A DNA stretch of 62,470 nucleotides from Maricaulis sp. (GCF_030149425.1 NZ_JASBRQ010000036.1:1-62470), one strand, 5' to 3'; counted from the first letter of the stretch, positions 1 through 9,851 are shown. Program-made: numbers and translations. Notes: generated from the sequence alone by a model not told the origin.

Positions 1-2
1 CG

Positions 3-110
3 CAAGCCGTGCGGGCGAGAACCCTTGTCTTGATGGATGTGGAAGGGAGACTTTCGATGAAACACCATCGCCGTATCAACCCCACGGCGCGTGAGCCGAC
101 CGGGGTCTAA
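3..110 (+). CDS. possible 3' end of an unknown gene cut by the left edge
   Basis: A plus-strand frame is open from the window edge to a TAA at 108-110 and reads about 35 residues ending in ARTLVLMDVEGRLSMKHHRR and then INPTAREPTGV. The basic tail and GC-rich codons look like the end of a real protein, but too little is visible to name a family. An internal ATG at 57 could alternatively start a 17-codon leader-like ORF. Existence and identity are both uncertain. Confidence 0.3.
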   Translation, partial: QAVRARTLVLMDVEGRLSMKHHRRINPTAREPTGV

Positions 111-123
111 TTCCAAACGCTAT

Positions 124-216
124 CCCCCGGTGGCCGCACAGCGGTCATCCGGGGGACCGCGTCACATCCGGTGACAGATTTGGTGAGGTCTCCCGAATAA
201 ATCGGGGGATGGCGGG
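124..216. repeat. tandem pair of GC-rich intergenic hairpins (dispersed repeat)
   Basis: Two hairpins follow each other: CCCCCGG (124-130) pairs with CCGGGGG (149-155), and a second unit at 185-216 reads GAGGTCTCCCG, a short loop, then CGGGGGATGGCGGG. Nearly the same unit, GAGGTCCCCCGG to CCGGGGGATGACGGG, recurs at 43246-43276, also as the second member of a hairpin pair. This looks like a dispersed REP-type repeat. The rest of 1-467 contains GC-rich inverted sequence (for example 270-310 and 335-355) and no convincing gene. Confidence 0.6.
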
Positions 217-467
217 CGGAAGGGGGTGGAAACATAATCCTCGCAGGACATGTTTCCCCCCGCTCCGACCCGGCGCTTCGGCGCCGGGCCACCTCTCCCC
301 GGGGAGAGGCCGGATGTTGAGGGTAGCCTCGCGGGGGCCCGGGTACCCCGCTTCCGCGAGGGCAATCAAGGTCCGGAATGAGGACGCTAAAGCAGGCGCG
401 CCCTCTGTCCCATCCATGCTACCCTCACCCGGTTCCGCGTAAAAAATTTCACCGCCCCTCTTGCATT

Positions 468-504
468 GTGAGTAAATACTCACAATATGTGAGTGAGTGC
501 TCAC
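468..504. promoter_or_regulatory. double palindromic operator upstream of the aldo/keto reductase
   Basis: GTGAGTAAATACTCAC (468-483) is a perfect 7-bp inverted repeat around AA. GTGAGTGAGTGCTCAC (489-504) repeats the same outer arms, GTGAG/CTCAC. The centres are 21 bp apart, two helical turns, so two repressor dimers could sit on the same face. The pair lies 41-77 bases before the ATG at 545. The pattern is typical of TetR-family operators, but no TetR gene is in the window; the nearest regulator is the LysR gene at 1660. The binder is therefore unknown. Confidence 0.6.
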
Positions 505-544
505 CGCAGCGCTTTGCAGCAACCCAACTCCGAAGGGACACATC

Positions 545-1537
545 ATGCTGACACGCGAAATTGGACATACCGGGATCTTCGTCAACGCCATCGGTCTGGG
601 CTGTATGGGCCTGTCCGAGTTTTATGGTCCGGCGACTGACAAGACCGACGCCATCAAACTCCTGCACACCGCCATTGAGGGCGGGGTCAATCACTTCGAC
701 ACCGCCGAAATGTACGGCATGGGCGCTAATGAGCGTCTCCTGGGCGAAGCCTTTGAAGGCAAGCGCGACAAGGTGGTGATCGCCACCAAGTGGGGACCGA
801 CCCGCGATCTGGAAACCGGCGCCTTTACCGGTGTCGATGGCTCGGAAGCCAATATGCGCCGCGCCGTCGAGAATTCCCTGAAATTCCTGCGCACCGATCA
901 TATCGACCTGTATTACATGCACCGTATGGATCAGACGCGGCCGATCGAGGAGACGGTCGGCGCCATGGCCAAACTGGTTGAGGAAGGCAAGATCCGCGCA
1001 ATCGGCCTGTCGGAGGCCTCGGCGGAAACCCTGCGCCGAGCCAACGCCGTGCATCCGATCGCCGCGCTGCAGTCGGAATACTCCATCTTCAGCCGCGATA
1101 TCGAGGACGGCCCGCTCAAGGCGCTTGAGGATATCGGCGGCTCGCTGGTGGCCTATTCCCCGCTTGGCCGCGGCATGCTGACCGGGCGCTATTCGCGTGA
1201 GAACAAGCCGGGTGAGATGGATTTTCGCTCCGGGGCCTATTCCCCGCGCTGGGCCGAGGGCGCCTTCGAGGCCAATCTTGCGCTGGTCGACGAGATCACC
1301 GCGATCGCCGCTGCGCACAAGGTCAATGCGGCCCAGATCGCCCTCGCCTGGGTGCTCGGCCGGGGTGAGAATATCCTGACCATTCCGGGCACGACCAAGG
1401 CGGCCAATCTCGCCGTCAATCTCGGCGCAGCCGAGGTGACGCTGAGCGCGGACGATATCGCCCGTCTCGATACGCTGGCCGACAAGGTCCAGGGCCTGCG
1501 CTACGCCGAAGCACAGATGGCCTCGATCAACGCCTGA
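545..1537 (+). CDS. aldo/keto reductase
   Basis: NADPH-dependent oxidoreductase of the aldo/keto reductase superfamily, a cytosolic TIM barrel, 330 aa, the normal family length. The catalytic tetrad is visible: Asp52 and Tyr57 in FDTAEMYG, Lys82 in ATKWG and His126 in YYMHRMD; LGRGMLTGRY fits the cofactor-side loop. It resembles the YajO/PLP-reductase-like subgroup that acts on carbonyl compounds, but the substrate cannot be told. The ATG at 545 is preceded by GAAGGG and matches the family N-terminus; an upstream in-frame start at 497 would lie inside the operator region. A double GTGAG palindrome lies just upstream, so expression is probably inducible. The next gene is a LysR regulator on the same strand. 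Confidence 0.92.
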   Translation: MLTREIGHTGIFVNAIGLGCMGLSEFYGPATDKTDAIKLLHTAIEGGVNHFDTAEMYGMGANERLLGEAFEGKRDKVVIATKWGPTRDLETGAFTGVDGSEANMRRAVENSLKFLRTDHIDLYYMHRMDQTRPIEETVGAMAKLVEEGKIRAIGLSEASAETLRRANAVHPIAALQSEYSIFSRDIEDGPLKALEDIGGSLVAYSPLGRGMLTGRYSRENKPGEMDFRSGAYSPRWAEGAFEANLALVDEITAIAAAHKVNAAQIALAWVLGRGENILTIPGTTKAANLAVNLGAAEVTLSADDIARLDTLADKVQGLRYAEAQMASINA

Positions 1538-1659
1538 CCTCCCCACGGGCGTCATGCGGCGGCGCTTTTAATCAAAGCGCCGCCGTGCCTTATCTCTCGC
1601 ACCTTGGCGTCAAATGGCTATGCTGCAGCGCAAACGACTCGCATCGCGGAGCGCGGCAC

Positions 1660-2553
1660 ATGGATTGGGACAAGCTGAAGACATTTCACGCTGCGGCGCA
1701 GGCCGGCTCGCTGACCAAGGCGGCGGAACGGCTTGGCCTGTCGCAATCGGCGGTCAGCCGCCAGATCGCCGCGCTCGAGGATGATCTCGGCATCACCCTG
1801 TTTCACCGTCACGCCCGTGGCCTGATCCCGACCGAACCGGGCAATCTCCTGAATGAAGCGGCGCACGAGATCGCCGCCAAGGTAGCGCTGGCCGAGGCCA
1901 AGGTGCTCGACGCCCGGGACGAACCGTCCGGCGAGCTCAAGGTCACCGCCCCGACCGCGCTGGGTGCGATGTGGCTGGCTCCGCGCCTGGCGGAATTCCA
2001 GGCCGGCTTTCCCGCCATCCGCATACGCCTGATGCTCGACGACCATGAGCTCGACCTGGCTGGGCTGGAGGCCGAAGTCGGCATCCGCCCCTGGCCCTCG
2101 ACCCAGAATGATCTCGTACAACGCAAACTCCTGGGCGTACGCCAGCACCTCTATGCGAGCCATGACTATATCGCCCGCCGCGGTGAGCCGAGCAGTGCCG
2201 AGGACCTGGATAATCACGACATCATCTATTACGGCCCGCCCCAGCTGGCGCCGATACCGGGACTGGACTGGGCTGCTAAGGCCGGTCGCCCGGACGGCGC
2301 TGAACCGCGTCCGGCCGTGATCGAGGTCAATACGATTTACGGCGTCACCAAGACCGTCCAGGCCGGTATGGGCATCGCCGCCCTGCCCGATTATGTGGCG
2401 CGGGAGAATCCCAGCCTGGTGCGGGTGCTCCCTGACCTGCAGGGCCCGGATTTCGAAGTTTACTTCGTTTATCCGAGCGAGCTGCGCGGATCGCGCCGGA
2501 TCATTGCCTTCCGCGATTTCCTGATCGAACAGGCGCGGCGGTGGGAAAGCTAG
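1660..2553 (+). CDS. LysR-family transcriptional regulator
   Basis: Predicted DNA-binding regulator, 297 aa. The N-terminal winged helix-turn-helix is clear (residues about 1-60: [20 protein letters not shown], then [20 protein letters not shown]), followed by a LysR substrate-binding domain. An ATG at 1660 with GGAGCG before it gives the canonical LysR N-terminus, so the upstream TTG extension is discarded. It is codirectional with the aldo/keto reductase, 122 bases downstream, rather than divergent from its target as many LysR genes are, so the target is unclear. Its TAG stop overlaps the stop of the convergent chemoreceptor gene in the four bases CTAG. Confidence 0.92.
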   Translation: MDWDKLKTFHAAAQAGSLTKAAERLGLSQSAVSRQIAALEDDLGITLFHRHARGLIPTEPGNLLNEAAHEIAAKVALAEAKVLDARDEPSGELKVTAPTALGAMWLAPRLAEFQAGFPAIRIRLMLDDHELDLAGLEAEVGIRPWPSTQNDLVQRKLLGVRQHLYASHDYIARRGEPSSAEDLDNHDIIYYGPPQLAPIPGLDWAAKAGRPDGAEPRPAVIEVNTIYGVTKTVQAGMGIAALPDYVARENPSLVRVLPDLQGPDFEVYFVYPSELRGSRRIIAFRDFLIEQARRWES

Positions 2554-3947
2554 CGGCGGGCCCGGCTCTCGATCAGGGTTTCGAGCAGGCGGACAACCGT
2601 TTCAGACTGTAATTCCATCGCATCGACAGCGTCTTCCGCGCCATCCTTGTCGCCGGCATTGCAGCACTCGATAGCCTGGGCTGCGAGACGGTGGAATTCG
2701 GCATGCGGTTTTTCTAGCGCCTGGAAATTGGCGTCTGAACGCAGGATGTCATCACTGACGGAGTAATACCAATTACCCAACCGGCAGCCCTGATGGTTGG
2801 ACACCTGGTCCTTTTCATGGGCGCTACGACCAACCAGCATTTCCGACAGTTTCTTCTTCCAGATCAGATGATCGGACTTGGCCCGATAAAGCACATAGTC
2901 GTGGATCTCGCGCTCATCGAACTCGGAAAAGGCCTGTTCAACCAGCGACTCGCTTTCGGCAACCGCTTCGATCACCGCCTCGATCCGGCCGCGCGCCTTG
3001 GTCGCAGACTTGGTGACCTCGGTGACGCCGCGCGCGAGCTCGCCGGTCGCCTGGGATTGTTCATTCATCAGACGGGCAATCTCGGACACCAGATGCGCGC
3101 TCTCCTCGACCAGGCCGACACCGGTCTGGACGCTGCTCGTCGCCCGTTCGGTGGCCTGGATCCCGCTTTCGATCGACGTCATGGAGTCGCGAACAGCGCC
3201 GATAATGCCGCTGACCTCGCCCTGCAGGTTATCGATCCGGTCGCGGATATCGCCTGTGGCTTTTTCGGTCTGGCCCGAGAGCGCCTTCACTTCCTCGGCC
3301 ACGACGGAGAAACCACGCCCGGCTTCACCGGCCCGGGCTGCTTCGATGGTCGCATTGAGGGCGAGCAGATTGGTCTGCCCGGCGATCTCGGCGATGGTAT
3401 CGACGATTTGCGTAATCTGCGCGGAAGCCGCCTCGAGGCGCTCAACCCGGCCCATAATGCTCTGATAGGCGGTATCAATCTCACCCATTTGCCGGGAGGA
3501 CTGCGCCACTTCATCGAGACCGGTATTGGTCGCGGTGACACAATCGGTGAGGTTGCCTGCCGAGGTCCCGGCGAAGCTGGAGATCTGCTGGATCGAGGCG
3601 TCGAGCTCCTCGATAGCCGCCGCCATGGTCTGGCTCTGGCTGGCCACCGAGCGGATATCACCGGTGACCCGTGCCGTTGCCGCCATGGCCGAGCTGGCCT
3701 GCATGGAAAACCCGACCGAGCGGTGCAGGGACACCTCGTCACGGCCCGCAATCATGCCGATCAGGCGCGCCAGAGGTCCGGCGAGTGTTTCGGGCACGTC
3801 CGGCAGTCCGGTCAGCTCGCCCTCAGCCAAGCGATCAAGCGTTGACGCCAGTGATTGCACCCATTCCGGATCGCGCGCGGCAACGGCCCCGGCCATCACC
3901 GGTTCGTCCTCTTCGACAAGGTTGCGGCGCAAAAGTGCGTTCAACAT
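2550..3947 (-). CDS. soluble methyl-accepting chemotaxis protein with CZB domain
   Basis: Cytoplasmic chemoreceptor of 465 aa. The highly conserved signalling hairpin tip is present ([20 protein letters not shown] followed by [20 protein letters not shown]), flanked by long coiled-coil helices. The C-terminus carries a chemoreceptor zinc-binding (CZB) domain with the expected His and Cys pattern ([29 protein letters not shown]). No transmembrane segment or HAMP linker is seen, so it should sense inside the cell; CZB domains are known to bind zinc and respond to redox or hypochlorite stress. The ATG at 3947 has a strong GAGGAGG six bases upstream. No che genes are nearby, so it is an orphan receptor. 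Confidence 0.93.
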   Translation of the reverse strand: MLNALLRRNLVEEDEPVMAGAVAARDPEWVQSLASTLDRLAEGELTGLPDVPETLAGPLARLIGMIAGRDEVSLHRSVGFSMQASSAMAATARVTGDIRSVASQSQTMAAAIEELDASIQQISSFAGTSAGNLTDCVTATNTGLDEVAQSSRQMGEIDTAYQSIMGRVERLEAASAQITQIVDTIAEIAGQTNLLALNATIEAARAGEAGRGFSVVAEEVKALSGQTEKATGDIRDRIDNLQGEVSGIIGAVRDSMTSIESGIQATERATSSVQTGVGLVEESAHLVSEIARLMNEQSQATGELARGVTEVTKSATKARGRIEAVIEAVAESESLVEQAFSEFDEREIHDYVLYRAKSDHLIWKKKLSEMLVGRSAHEKDQVSNHQGCRLGNWYYSVSDDILRSDANFQALEKPHAEFHRLAAQAIECCNAGDKDGAEDAVDAMELQSETVVRLLETLIESRARR

Positions 3948-4134
3948 TGGCGTCCTCCTCTTTCCCCGCGTGCGAGGTGCCCCCGACACGGTTAATTAAG
4001 GGTAATAATTGTGTGGAGAAACCAGATGCGGCGCATCCGGTCTGCGCGGGGAGATGGCGAGAAAGCCTTGCGTTTTTGCATAACCGATCTGCGAAGTCGG
4101 CTCTTCTGCGCAGCCCGGATCTGCGCCATATACG
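3948..4134. other. intergenic region upstream of the chemoreceptor gene
   Basis: No gene is seen. It must hold the promoter of the minus-strand chemoreceptor gene; an AT-rich stretch (TTAATTAAGGGTAATAATT, about 3992-4010) is the likeliest place. A small hairpin, ACC-GATGC/GCATC-GGT, lies at 4021-4041. A loose plus-strand promoter guess for the downstream small RNA is TTCTGC (4104-4109), 17 bases, then CATATA (4127-4132). Confidence 0.35.
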
Positions 4135-4263
4135 CGTCATCGACGGCGGCGAACACCGCTGTGTACCTCGAGTTTAAAGCATACCCGTCTCCTCCCCTTC
4201 AGGTATGCCAATCTGGCGCCGGATCCTCCCCTCCCCTTTATGGATCCGGCGCTATTTTCTTTT
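4135..4263 (+). ncRNA. candidate small RNA with C-rich (anti-Shine-Dalgarno) hairpin loops
   Basis: Three hairpins stand in series. GCGG/CCGC lies near 4146-4159. GCATACC (4179-4185) pairs with GGTATGC (4202-4208) around the 16-base loop CGTCTCCTCCCCTTCA. GCGCCGGATCC (4216-4226) pairs perfectly with GGATCCGGCGC (4242-4252) around the loop TCCCCTCCCCTTTAT and runs into TATTTTCTTTTC, an intrinsic terminator. Both loops show CCTCCCC, complementary to Shine-Dalgarno sequences. This layout is known for alphaproteobacterial trans-acting RNAs such as GsrN of Caulobacter and the cuckoo/CcsR RNAs. The 5' end is a guess. The neighbour, dps, is a stress gene, which fits a stress-response RNA. Confidence 0.5.
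4216..4263 (+). terminator. intrinsic terminator of the candidate small RNA
   Basis: An 11-bp perfect stem (4216-4226 with 4242-4252) with a 15-base C-rich loop is followed by a T-rich tail at 4253-4263. No protein gene lies upstream on this strand, which is the main reason to suspect an RNA gene. Confidence 0.7.
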
Positions 4264-4281
4264 CAGGCTTATAAAAAAGAA

Positions 4282-4308
4282 CCCCGGCTCGAAGGCCGGG
4301 GCTTTTTT
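4282..4308 (-). terminator. bidirectional intrinsic terminator after dps
   Basis: CCCCGGC (4282-4288) pairs with GCCGGGG (4295-4301) around TCGAAG. Six Ts follow on the plus strand (4303-4308), and an A-rich run precedes the stem (4273-4278), giving a U-tract on the minus strand as well. It lies about 40 bases beyond the dps stop and is the likely end of that transcript. Confidence 0.8.
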
Positions 4309-4345
4309 GTGTCTGGAGATGTGAACCGGCGTCAGCCGCGCGGGT

Positions 4346-4813
4346 CTAGCCCAGGGTCGAGCGCAGCATCCAGGCGGTTTTCTCGTGAATGGTCAGGCGC
4401 GGCGTCAGCACATCAGCCGTTGCCTCGTCACCATGTTCGCCGGCCAGGTCGAGCGCCTCGCGGATCGTACCAACAACCTGTTCATGACCGGCGAGAAGAT
4501 CGGCGACCATATCATTGGCATCAGTCTTGTCGGCTGAGGACGGCAAGGTCGCCGAAGCCGCCATGGCATCATAGGAGGCCGGAGCGGGAACGCCGAGGGC
4601 GCGGATCCGTTCGGCAATCTCATCGGTCGCTGTCCACAGCTCGTTATACTGGGTCTCGAACAACATGTGCAGATCGTGGAAACGCGGCCCGGTGACATTC
4701 CAGTGATAGGCGTGCGTCTTGAAGTAAAGCGCATAGGTATCTGCCAGGACCGCGGTCACGGCAGCAGCCATATCGGTGCGCTGGTTTTCGGTTAGGCCCA
4801 TATTGAAGCTCAT
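4346..4813 (-). CDS. dps: Dps-family ferritin-like DNA-protection protein
   Basis: Dps miniferritin, 155 aa, which forms dodecamers that oxidise and store iron and shield DNA in stress and stationary phase. The hallmark block is present: YFKTHAYHWNVTGPRFHDLH followed by FETQYNELW and DEIAERIRALG, giving ferroxidase-centre His34, His46 and nearby acidic residues. Length is typical. The start at 4813 has GAGGAGAG in front; the internal ATG four codons later is less well placed. It is a single-gene unit ending at the terminator at 4282-4308, and faces a candidate small RNA on the other strand. Confidence 0.95.
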   Translation of the reverse strand: MSFNMGLTENQRTDMAAAVTAVLADTYALYFKTHAYHWNVTGPRFHDLHMLFETQYNELWTATDEIAERIRALGVPAPASYDAMAASATLPSSADKTDANDMVADLLAGHEQVVGTIREALDLAGEHGDEATADVLTPRLTIHEKTAWMLRSTLG

Positions 4814-4927
4814 CGCTCTCTCCTCTGCGTCTCTCCGGTCATCCGGATTTTCTGTAGGGGGTTATAGCGGCGCCTCACCCATAAGCCAAACAAGTCTTAT
4901 TTCTCGAATCTATCGATTTTGCCGATA

Positions 4928-6169
<1,242 letters not shown>

Positions 6170-6239
6170 CTAGTCCCGCGCGAAGATCGGGGCAATCAAA
6201 GCCCACACGGCTGATTGTCGCGGTCCTCAATTCGAAATT

Positions 6240-6274
6240 AAACTTGCATTGCAATATATCATGCATTACAAGAC
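6240..6274. promoter_or_regulatory. AT-rich operator/promoter region before padR
   Basis: The sequence immediately before the PadR start (AACTTGCATTGCAATATATC, then ATGCATTACAAGAC) is AT-rich and holds the nested palindromes ATTGCAAT and ATGCAT about two turns apart. PadR regulators commonly repress their own operon through ATG-type palindromes in this position, so autoregulation is likely. No experiment-like evidence exists in the sequence beyond symmetry. Confidence 0.4.
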
Positions 6275-6616
6275 ATGATTATGAACATCGACAGCTGGAA
6301 ATCCCAATTGAGAAAAGGCGCAGCGGAGCTCGCCGTTCTCGCTCTGCTCAACCATACGCCAAGCTCGGGCATTGCCCTGGTCAAGAGGGTCGAGCCCTAC
6401 CCGAATATCGGCCTGTCCGGCGGCGCTCTCTACCCGCTGCTCAACCGGCTCGAACGCGAAGGCAAGATTGCCGGCCGATGGTCAAGCGAAACCGTGGGGC
6501 GGCCGGAGAAGGCCTATGAAGTCACGCCCGATGGCAAAGCCTGGCTGGCGGCCATGCGCGAAGCCCGCACATTTTTCGATCAAGACATGAACGCAATCCT
6601 GGAGGCCAAGGCATGA
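6275..6616 (+). CDS. PadR-family transcriptional regulator
   Basis: Small winged-helix regulator of 113 aa with the PadR signature: LRKGAAELAVLALLNHTPSS, LSGGALYPLLNRLEREGKIA and the wing SSETVGRPEKAYEVTPDGKAW. It lacks a long C-terminal dimerisation arm, as in PadR-s2 proteins. Its stop overlaps the next start in ATGA at 6613-6616, so the two genes are translationally coupled. PadR plus HAAS-domain membrane protein pairs are common and usually respond to membrane stress or small molecules. Confidence 0.92.
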   Translation: MIMNIDSWKSQLRKGAAELAVLALLNHTPSSGIALVKRVEPYPNIGLSGGALYPLLNRLEREGKIAGRWSSETVGRPEKAYEVTPDGKAWLAAMREARTFFDQDMNAILEAKA

Positions 6617-7185
6617 GCACCGATCCGCGCATCGACAAATTTTGCGACGCTCTGGAGCAGAACCTGACCCGGCTCGGCGTTGAGCAACCCGGCGACATCG
6701 TTTCGGAGATCCGCTCTCACCTGCTTTCCGCAGCCGATTCAGGCGCGCTCGAAGCCGCTCTCGATGAAATGGGCAGCGCCGGGGATTACGCCCGCCAGTT
6801 CCGCGACGAGCTGCGCATCGAGGATGCCTATATCCGCTCCGGGCCGAAACACACCGTTGCGACCCTGATCCTGTTATCGGCGCACCGTCTTGGCGCCGCG
6901 ATCGGCCTGTTCTTTACCGGAATACTCTATCTCACCGCTGTTTCAGTCCTGGTGACGATCGGGTTCGAGATCTTCAACCCCTCCTCCACCGGCCTGTTCA
7001 CCGATGACAGCGGTGTCTTCTTCCTCGGAACAATCGCCAGCGACACCAGCGCCTACACCGAACATCTCGGCGGGTTTTACATCCCCGTCGCCGCAGCCAT
7101 GGCGATGGGCTTCTACCTTGCCGGCGGCGCAATCGCCCGCCTCGCCCTGCGCCTGATGCGAAAGAAATCCAACCGTCAGGTCTGA
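6613..7185 (+). CDS. HAAS-domain (DUF1700-like) membrane protein
   Basis: Predicted 190-aa inner-membrane protein. Residues about 1-75 form the helical HAAS-type cytosolic domain typical of proteins encoded after PadR genes (KFCDALEQNLTRLGVEQPGD, then a phosphate-free helical bundle). Two hydrophobic regions follow, about 80-120 (ILLSAHRLGAAIGLFFTGIL and on) and about 155-180 (FYIPVAAAMAMGFYLAGGAI). The start overlaps padR by four bases. It is presumably the sensor or effector of the PadR circuit, with the serine hydrolase 30 bases downstream as the third member. Confidence 0.75.
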   Translation: MSTDPRIDKFCDALEQNLTRLGVEQPGDIVSEIRSHLLSAADSGALEAALDEMGSAGDYARQFRDELRIEDAYIRSGPKHTVATLILLSAHRLGAAIGLFFTGILYLTAVSVLVTIGFEIFNPSSTGLFTDDSGVFFLGTIASDTSAYTEHLGGFYIPVAAAMAMGFYLAGGAIARLALRLMRKKSNRQV

Positions 7186-7215
7186 CGCACTCCCCTCCTG
7201 TTTGAGAGAGTTTCC

Positions 7216-9153
7216 ATGAAACGCCATCTGATTGCGGCGCTTGCCGCCGTCGTCTTGCCGCTGGGCGCAGCCCTGGCCCAGGACGACACCCCGCTCGAAA
7301 CCCCGGCTGCAGCCGCAGTTCCTGCCGAACCGGCACCCACGGCAAGCGGTCTCGACCCGGACGACATCGCGCTTTTCTTTGACAGCGCTATCGTAACCAA
7401 TCTGGCCGAGAACGACATTCCCGGCGTTGTCGTCACCGTGGTGCAAAATGGTGAGCTGGTCTTTGCCAAGGGCTATGGCCACGCTGACGCGGCCCAGACC
7501 CGCCCGGTTGACCCGGCCACGACCCTGTTCCGCCCCGGCTCGGTGTCCAAGCTCTTGACCTGGACCGCCGTGACGCAATTGGTGGAGCAGGGACGGCTGG
7601 ATCTGGATAGCGACGTTAACGCCTATCTGGACGGCACCGGGATCGAAATCCCCGAAGCCTTCGGCGGGCCGGTCACCCTGGCCCATATCCTCGCGCATAC
7701 CGGCGGGTTTGAAGACGGCGCGGTGGGCTTCCTGTTTGCCGACGACGTGGACGATCTGCGCCCGCTCGGCGACGTCATGCTGGAACACCAGCCCGCCCGC
7801 GTCCGCCCGGCTGGCTATGCGGCCAGCTATTCGAACTGGGCGACCAGCCTGGCCGGCGTGATCGTGGCCAATGTCTCCGGCCGTGATTTCGAGACCTATA
7901 TCGAAGAGAACATCCTGGGACCGCTGGGCATGACCCAGTCGAGCTTTCGCGAACCGCTGCCCGACACCATCGCCGCGGACATGTCAGAGGGCATGATGCG
8001 GGAGGCCGGCGAGACGCTGGACCAGGGTTTCGAATACATCGCCAATTTCGGACCGGCCGGAGCGCTGTCAGCATCCGGTACGGATATGGCGCGCTTCATG
8101 CTCGCCCACCTCAATGGCGGAGAGCTTGATGGCGCGCGCATTCTCTCGGCCCAGACCGCCGAGCGGATGCACAGCCAGCTCTACACCATGCACCCGGGTC
8201 TGCCGGGCATGGCGCACGGGTTCTTCGAGCAGGAATACAATGGCCAGCGGGTCATCTCCCACGGCGGCGATACGCTCTGGTTCCATTCCAATCTGGTCCT
8301 CGTACCGGAACACGATCTGGGCATCTACATCTCCACCAATGGCGCGGAAGGCGCCGCCCTGCGCGGCGACGTCTTCGAGGCCTTCATGGACACCTTCTAT
8401 CCCGGAGAGCCGATTGAACTCCTGACCCCTGAGGCAGATACCGATCTGAGCGAATATGTCGGCCTTTACCGCTATAATCGCCACGCCTACACGACGCTGG
8501 AGAAGATCACGGCCGCCAGCGGCGACCTTACCGTCTCCGCAAGTGCGGACGGCGCCCTGCTTGTCACCTCCCAGTCGGGTACACGGCGCTATGTCGCGCT
8601 CGGCGATGATGTCTTCCGCAGCTATGACAGCGAAGCCCGCATCGCCTTCATGCGCGATGAGAGCGGCGCGGTGACGCATTACCTGCCCTGGAATGCGCCG
8701 ATCTTCGCCGCCTATCGCATATCGCCGATGGAAAGCCTGAACACGCAATTGCTTGTGGTTGGCCCGGCTCTGCTCATCTTCCTCAACCTGGTCGCCGGCA
8801 CGCTGGTGCACTGGCGCCGGGTGTTCGCGATGAACGGGATGCAGAAACTGGCGCGGCTGAATGTTTTCGCACTGGGCGCGACACAGCTGATTTTCATCGG
8901 CGGGCTGGCGATGGTGCTGTCGAGCGCCGGCACTGAGATTGTTTTCGGTTGGCCGCCGGCCTTGTCCACGCTGCTGGCCTTCCCGGTGATCGGCGCGGCA
9001 CTGACCCTGAGCGGCGCCGTGCTGGCGTTCCGCCTGTGGAGCCGTGGTGATGGCAGCGTCCTGGCACGGCTGCGCTATTCTACCGTCATCCTCTTCTCAG
9101 CGGGCTATCTGGCGGTTCTGAACTACTGGAACCTGCTCGGCTGGAAGTTCTGA
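7216..9153 (+). CDS. beta-lactamase-fold serine hydrolase with C-terminal membrane domain
   Basis: Exported serine hydrolase of the class C beta-lactamase/DD-peptidase superfamily, 645 aa. A signal peptide (MKRHLIAALAAVVLPLGAALAQ) is followed by the catalytic domain with S109-V-S-K112, the Y205-S-N207 motif and HGG in VISHGGDTLWFHS. A lipocalin-like linker region comes next, then four predicted transmembrane helices from about residue 505 on (QLLVVGPALLIFLNLVAGTL to VILFSAGYLAVLNYWNLLGW). This arrangement suits a membrane-anchored periplasmic peptidase or esterase. The substrate is unknown. It probably belongs to the PadR operon. Confidence 0.88.
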   Translation: MKRHLIAALAAVVLPLGAALAQDDTPLETPAAAAVPAEPAPTASGLDPDDIALFFDSAIVTNLAENDIPGVVVTVVQNGELVFAKGYGHADAAQTRPVDPATTLFRPGSVSKLLTWTAVTQLVEQGRLDLDSDVNAYLDGTGIEIPEAFGGPVTLAHILAHTGGFEDGAVGFLFADDVDDLRPLGDVMLEHQPARVRPAGYAASYSNWATSLAGVIVANVSGRDFETYIEENILGPLGMTQSSFREPLPDTIAADMSEGMMREAGETLDQGFEYIANFGPAGALSASGTDMARFMLAHLNGGELDGARILSAQTAERMHSQLYTMHPGLPGMAHGFFEQEYNGQRVISHGGDTLWFHSNLVLVPEHDLGIYISTNGAEGAALRGDVFEAFMDTFYPGEPIELLTPEADTDLSEYVGLYRYNRHAYTTLEKITAASGDLTVSASADGALLVTSQSGTRRYVALGDDVFRSYDSEARIAFMRDESGAVTHYLPWNAPIFAAYRISPMESLNTQLLVVGPALLIFLNLVAGTLVHWRRVFAMNGMQKLARLNVFALGATQLIFIGGLAMVLSSAGTEIVFGWPPALSTLLAFPVIGAALTLSGAVLAFRLWSRGDGSVLARLRYSTVILFSAGYLAVLNYWNLLGWKF

Positions 9154-9178
9154 GCACAGCCTCACAAACACTTGATCC

Positions 9179-9202
9179 GGGGCGGTCTTGAATGACCGCC
9201 CC
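9179..9202. terminator. strong hairpin after the serine hydrolase gene
   Basis: GGGGCGGTC (9179-9187) pairs perfectly with GACCGCCCC (9194-9202) around TTGAAT, 26 bases after the hydrolase stop. There is no T-tract, so it may stabilise the 3' end or act as a weak terminator rather than a full intrinsic one. Confidence 0.4.
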
Positions 9203-9260
9203 TGCATCACGACCTACAGCGCGACGCCGCTACTGGCGCCGCAAGCGAGGACACACCGTG

Positions 9261-9830
9261 ATGAGTGATTTCACGATCCATACCGTCGACACTGCCCCGG
9301 ACGGCGCCAAGGCGCTGCTTGAGAAATCCCAGGCGTCCGTCGGCTTCATACCCAATCTGCATGCCGTCATGGCCGAGGCACCGGAACTCCTGGAAGCCTA
9401 CCAGACGCTCAGCGCGCTGTTTTCCCGGACCTCCCTGAGCAAGGTCGAGCAAAATATTGTCTGGCTCTCGATCAATGCCGAGCATGATTGCCATTACTGT
9501 GTCCCGGCCCACACCGCGATCGCCCAGATGCAGAAAGTCCCGCAGGACATTATCGACGCGCTGCGCGAAGAACGCGCCCTTCCCGATGCCAAGCTGGAGG
9601 CCCTGCGCCAGTTCACCCTGAAGACCGTGCGTCAGCGCGGCGTGGTGTCCGACGCCGATACGGCGGCCTTCCTGGCAGCGGGCTATACCCGCCGCAATAT
9701 CCTCGATGTCGTGCTCGGCGTCTCGCACAAGGTGATGTCGAATTATGTGAACCATTTCGCCGACACGCCGGTCGATGAGGCGTTCAAGCCCTTCGCCTGG
9801 ACCAAAGGCGAGGCTGTTCCGGCGGAATAA
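9261..9830 (+). CDS. carboxymuconolactone decarboxylase/AhpD-like protein
   Basis: A 189-aa all-helical protein of the AhpD-like superfamily. The redox motif E74-x2-C77-H-Y-C80-x3-H84 (AEHDCHYCVPAHT) is intact, as in alkylhydroperoxidases that reduce peroxides with a thiol partner. The start at ATG 9261, with GAGGA upstream, gives the normal family N-terminus; an in-frame start at 9192 would add a basic, non-conserved tail. It stands alone and ends at the terminator at 9852-9882. The peroxidase role is inferred from the motif. Confidence 0.85.
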   Translation: MSDFTIHTVDTAPDGAKALLEKSQASVGFIPNLHAVMAEAPELLEAYQTLSALFSRTSLSKVEQNIVWLSINAEHDCHYCVPAHTAIAQMQKVPQDIIDALREERALPDAKLEALRQFTLKTVRQRGVVSDADTAAFLAAGYTRRNILDVVLGVSHKVMSNYVNHFADTPVDEAFKPFAWTKGEAVPAE

Positions 9831-9851
9831 GCCAATCGCAACATAGTTTTG

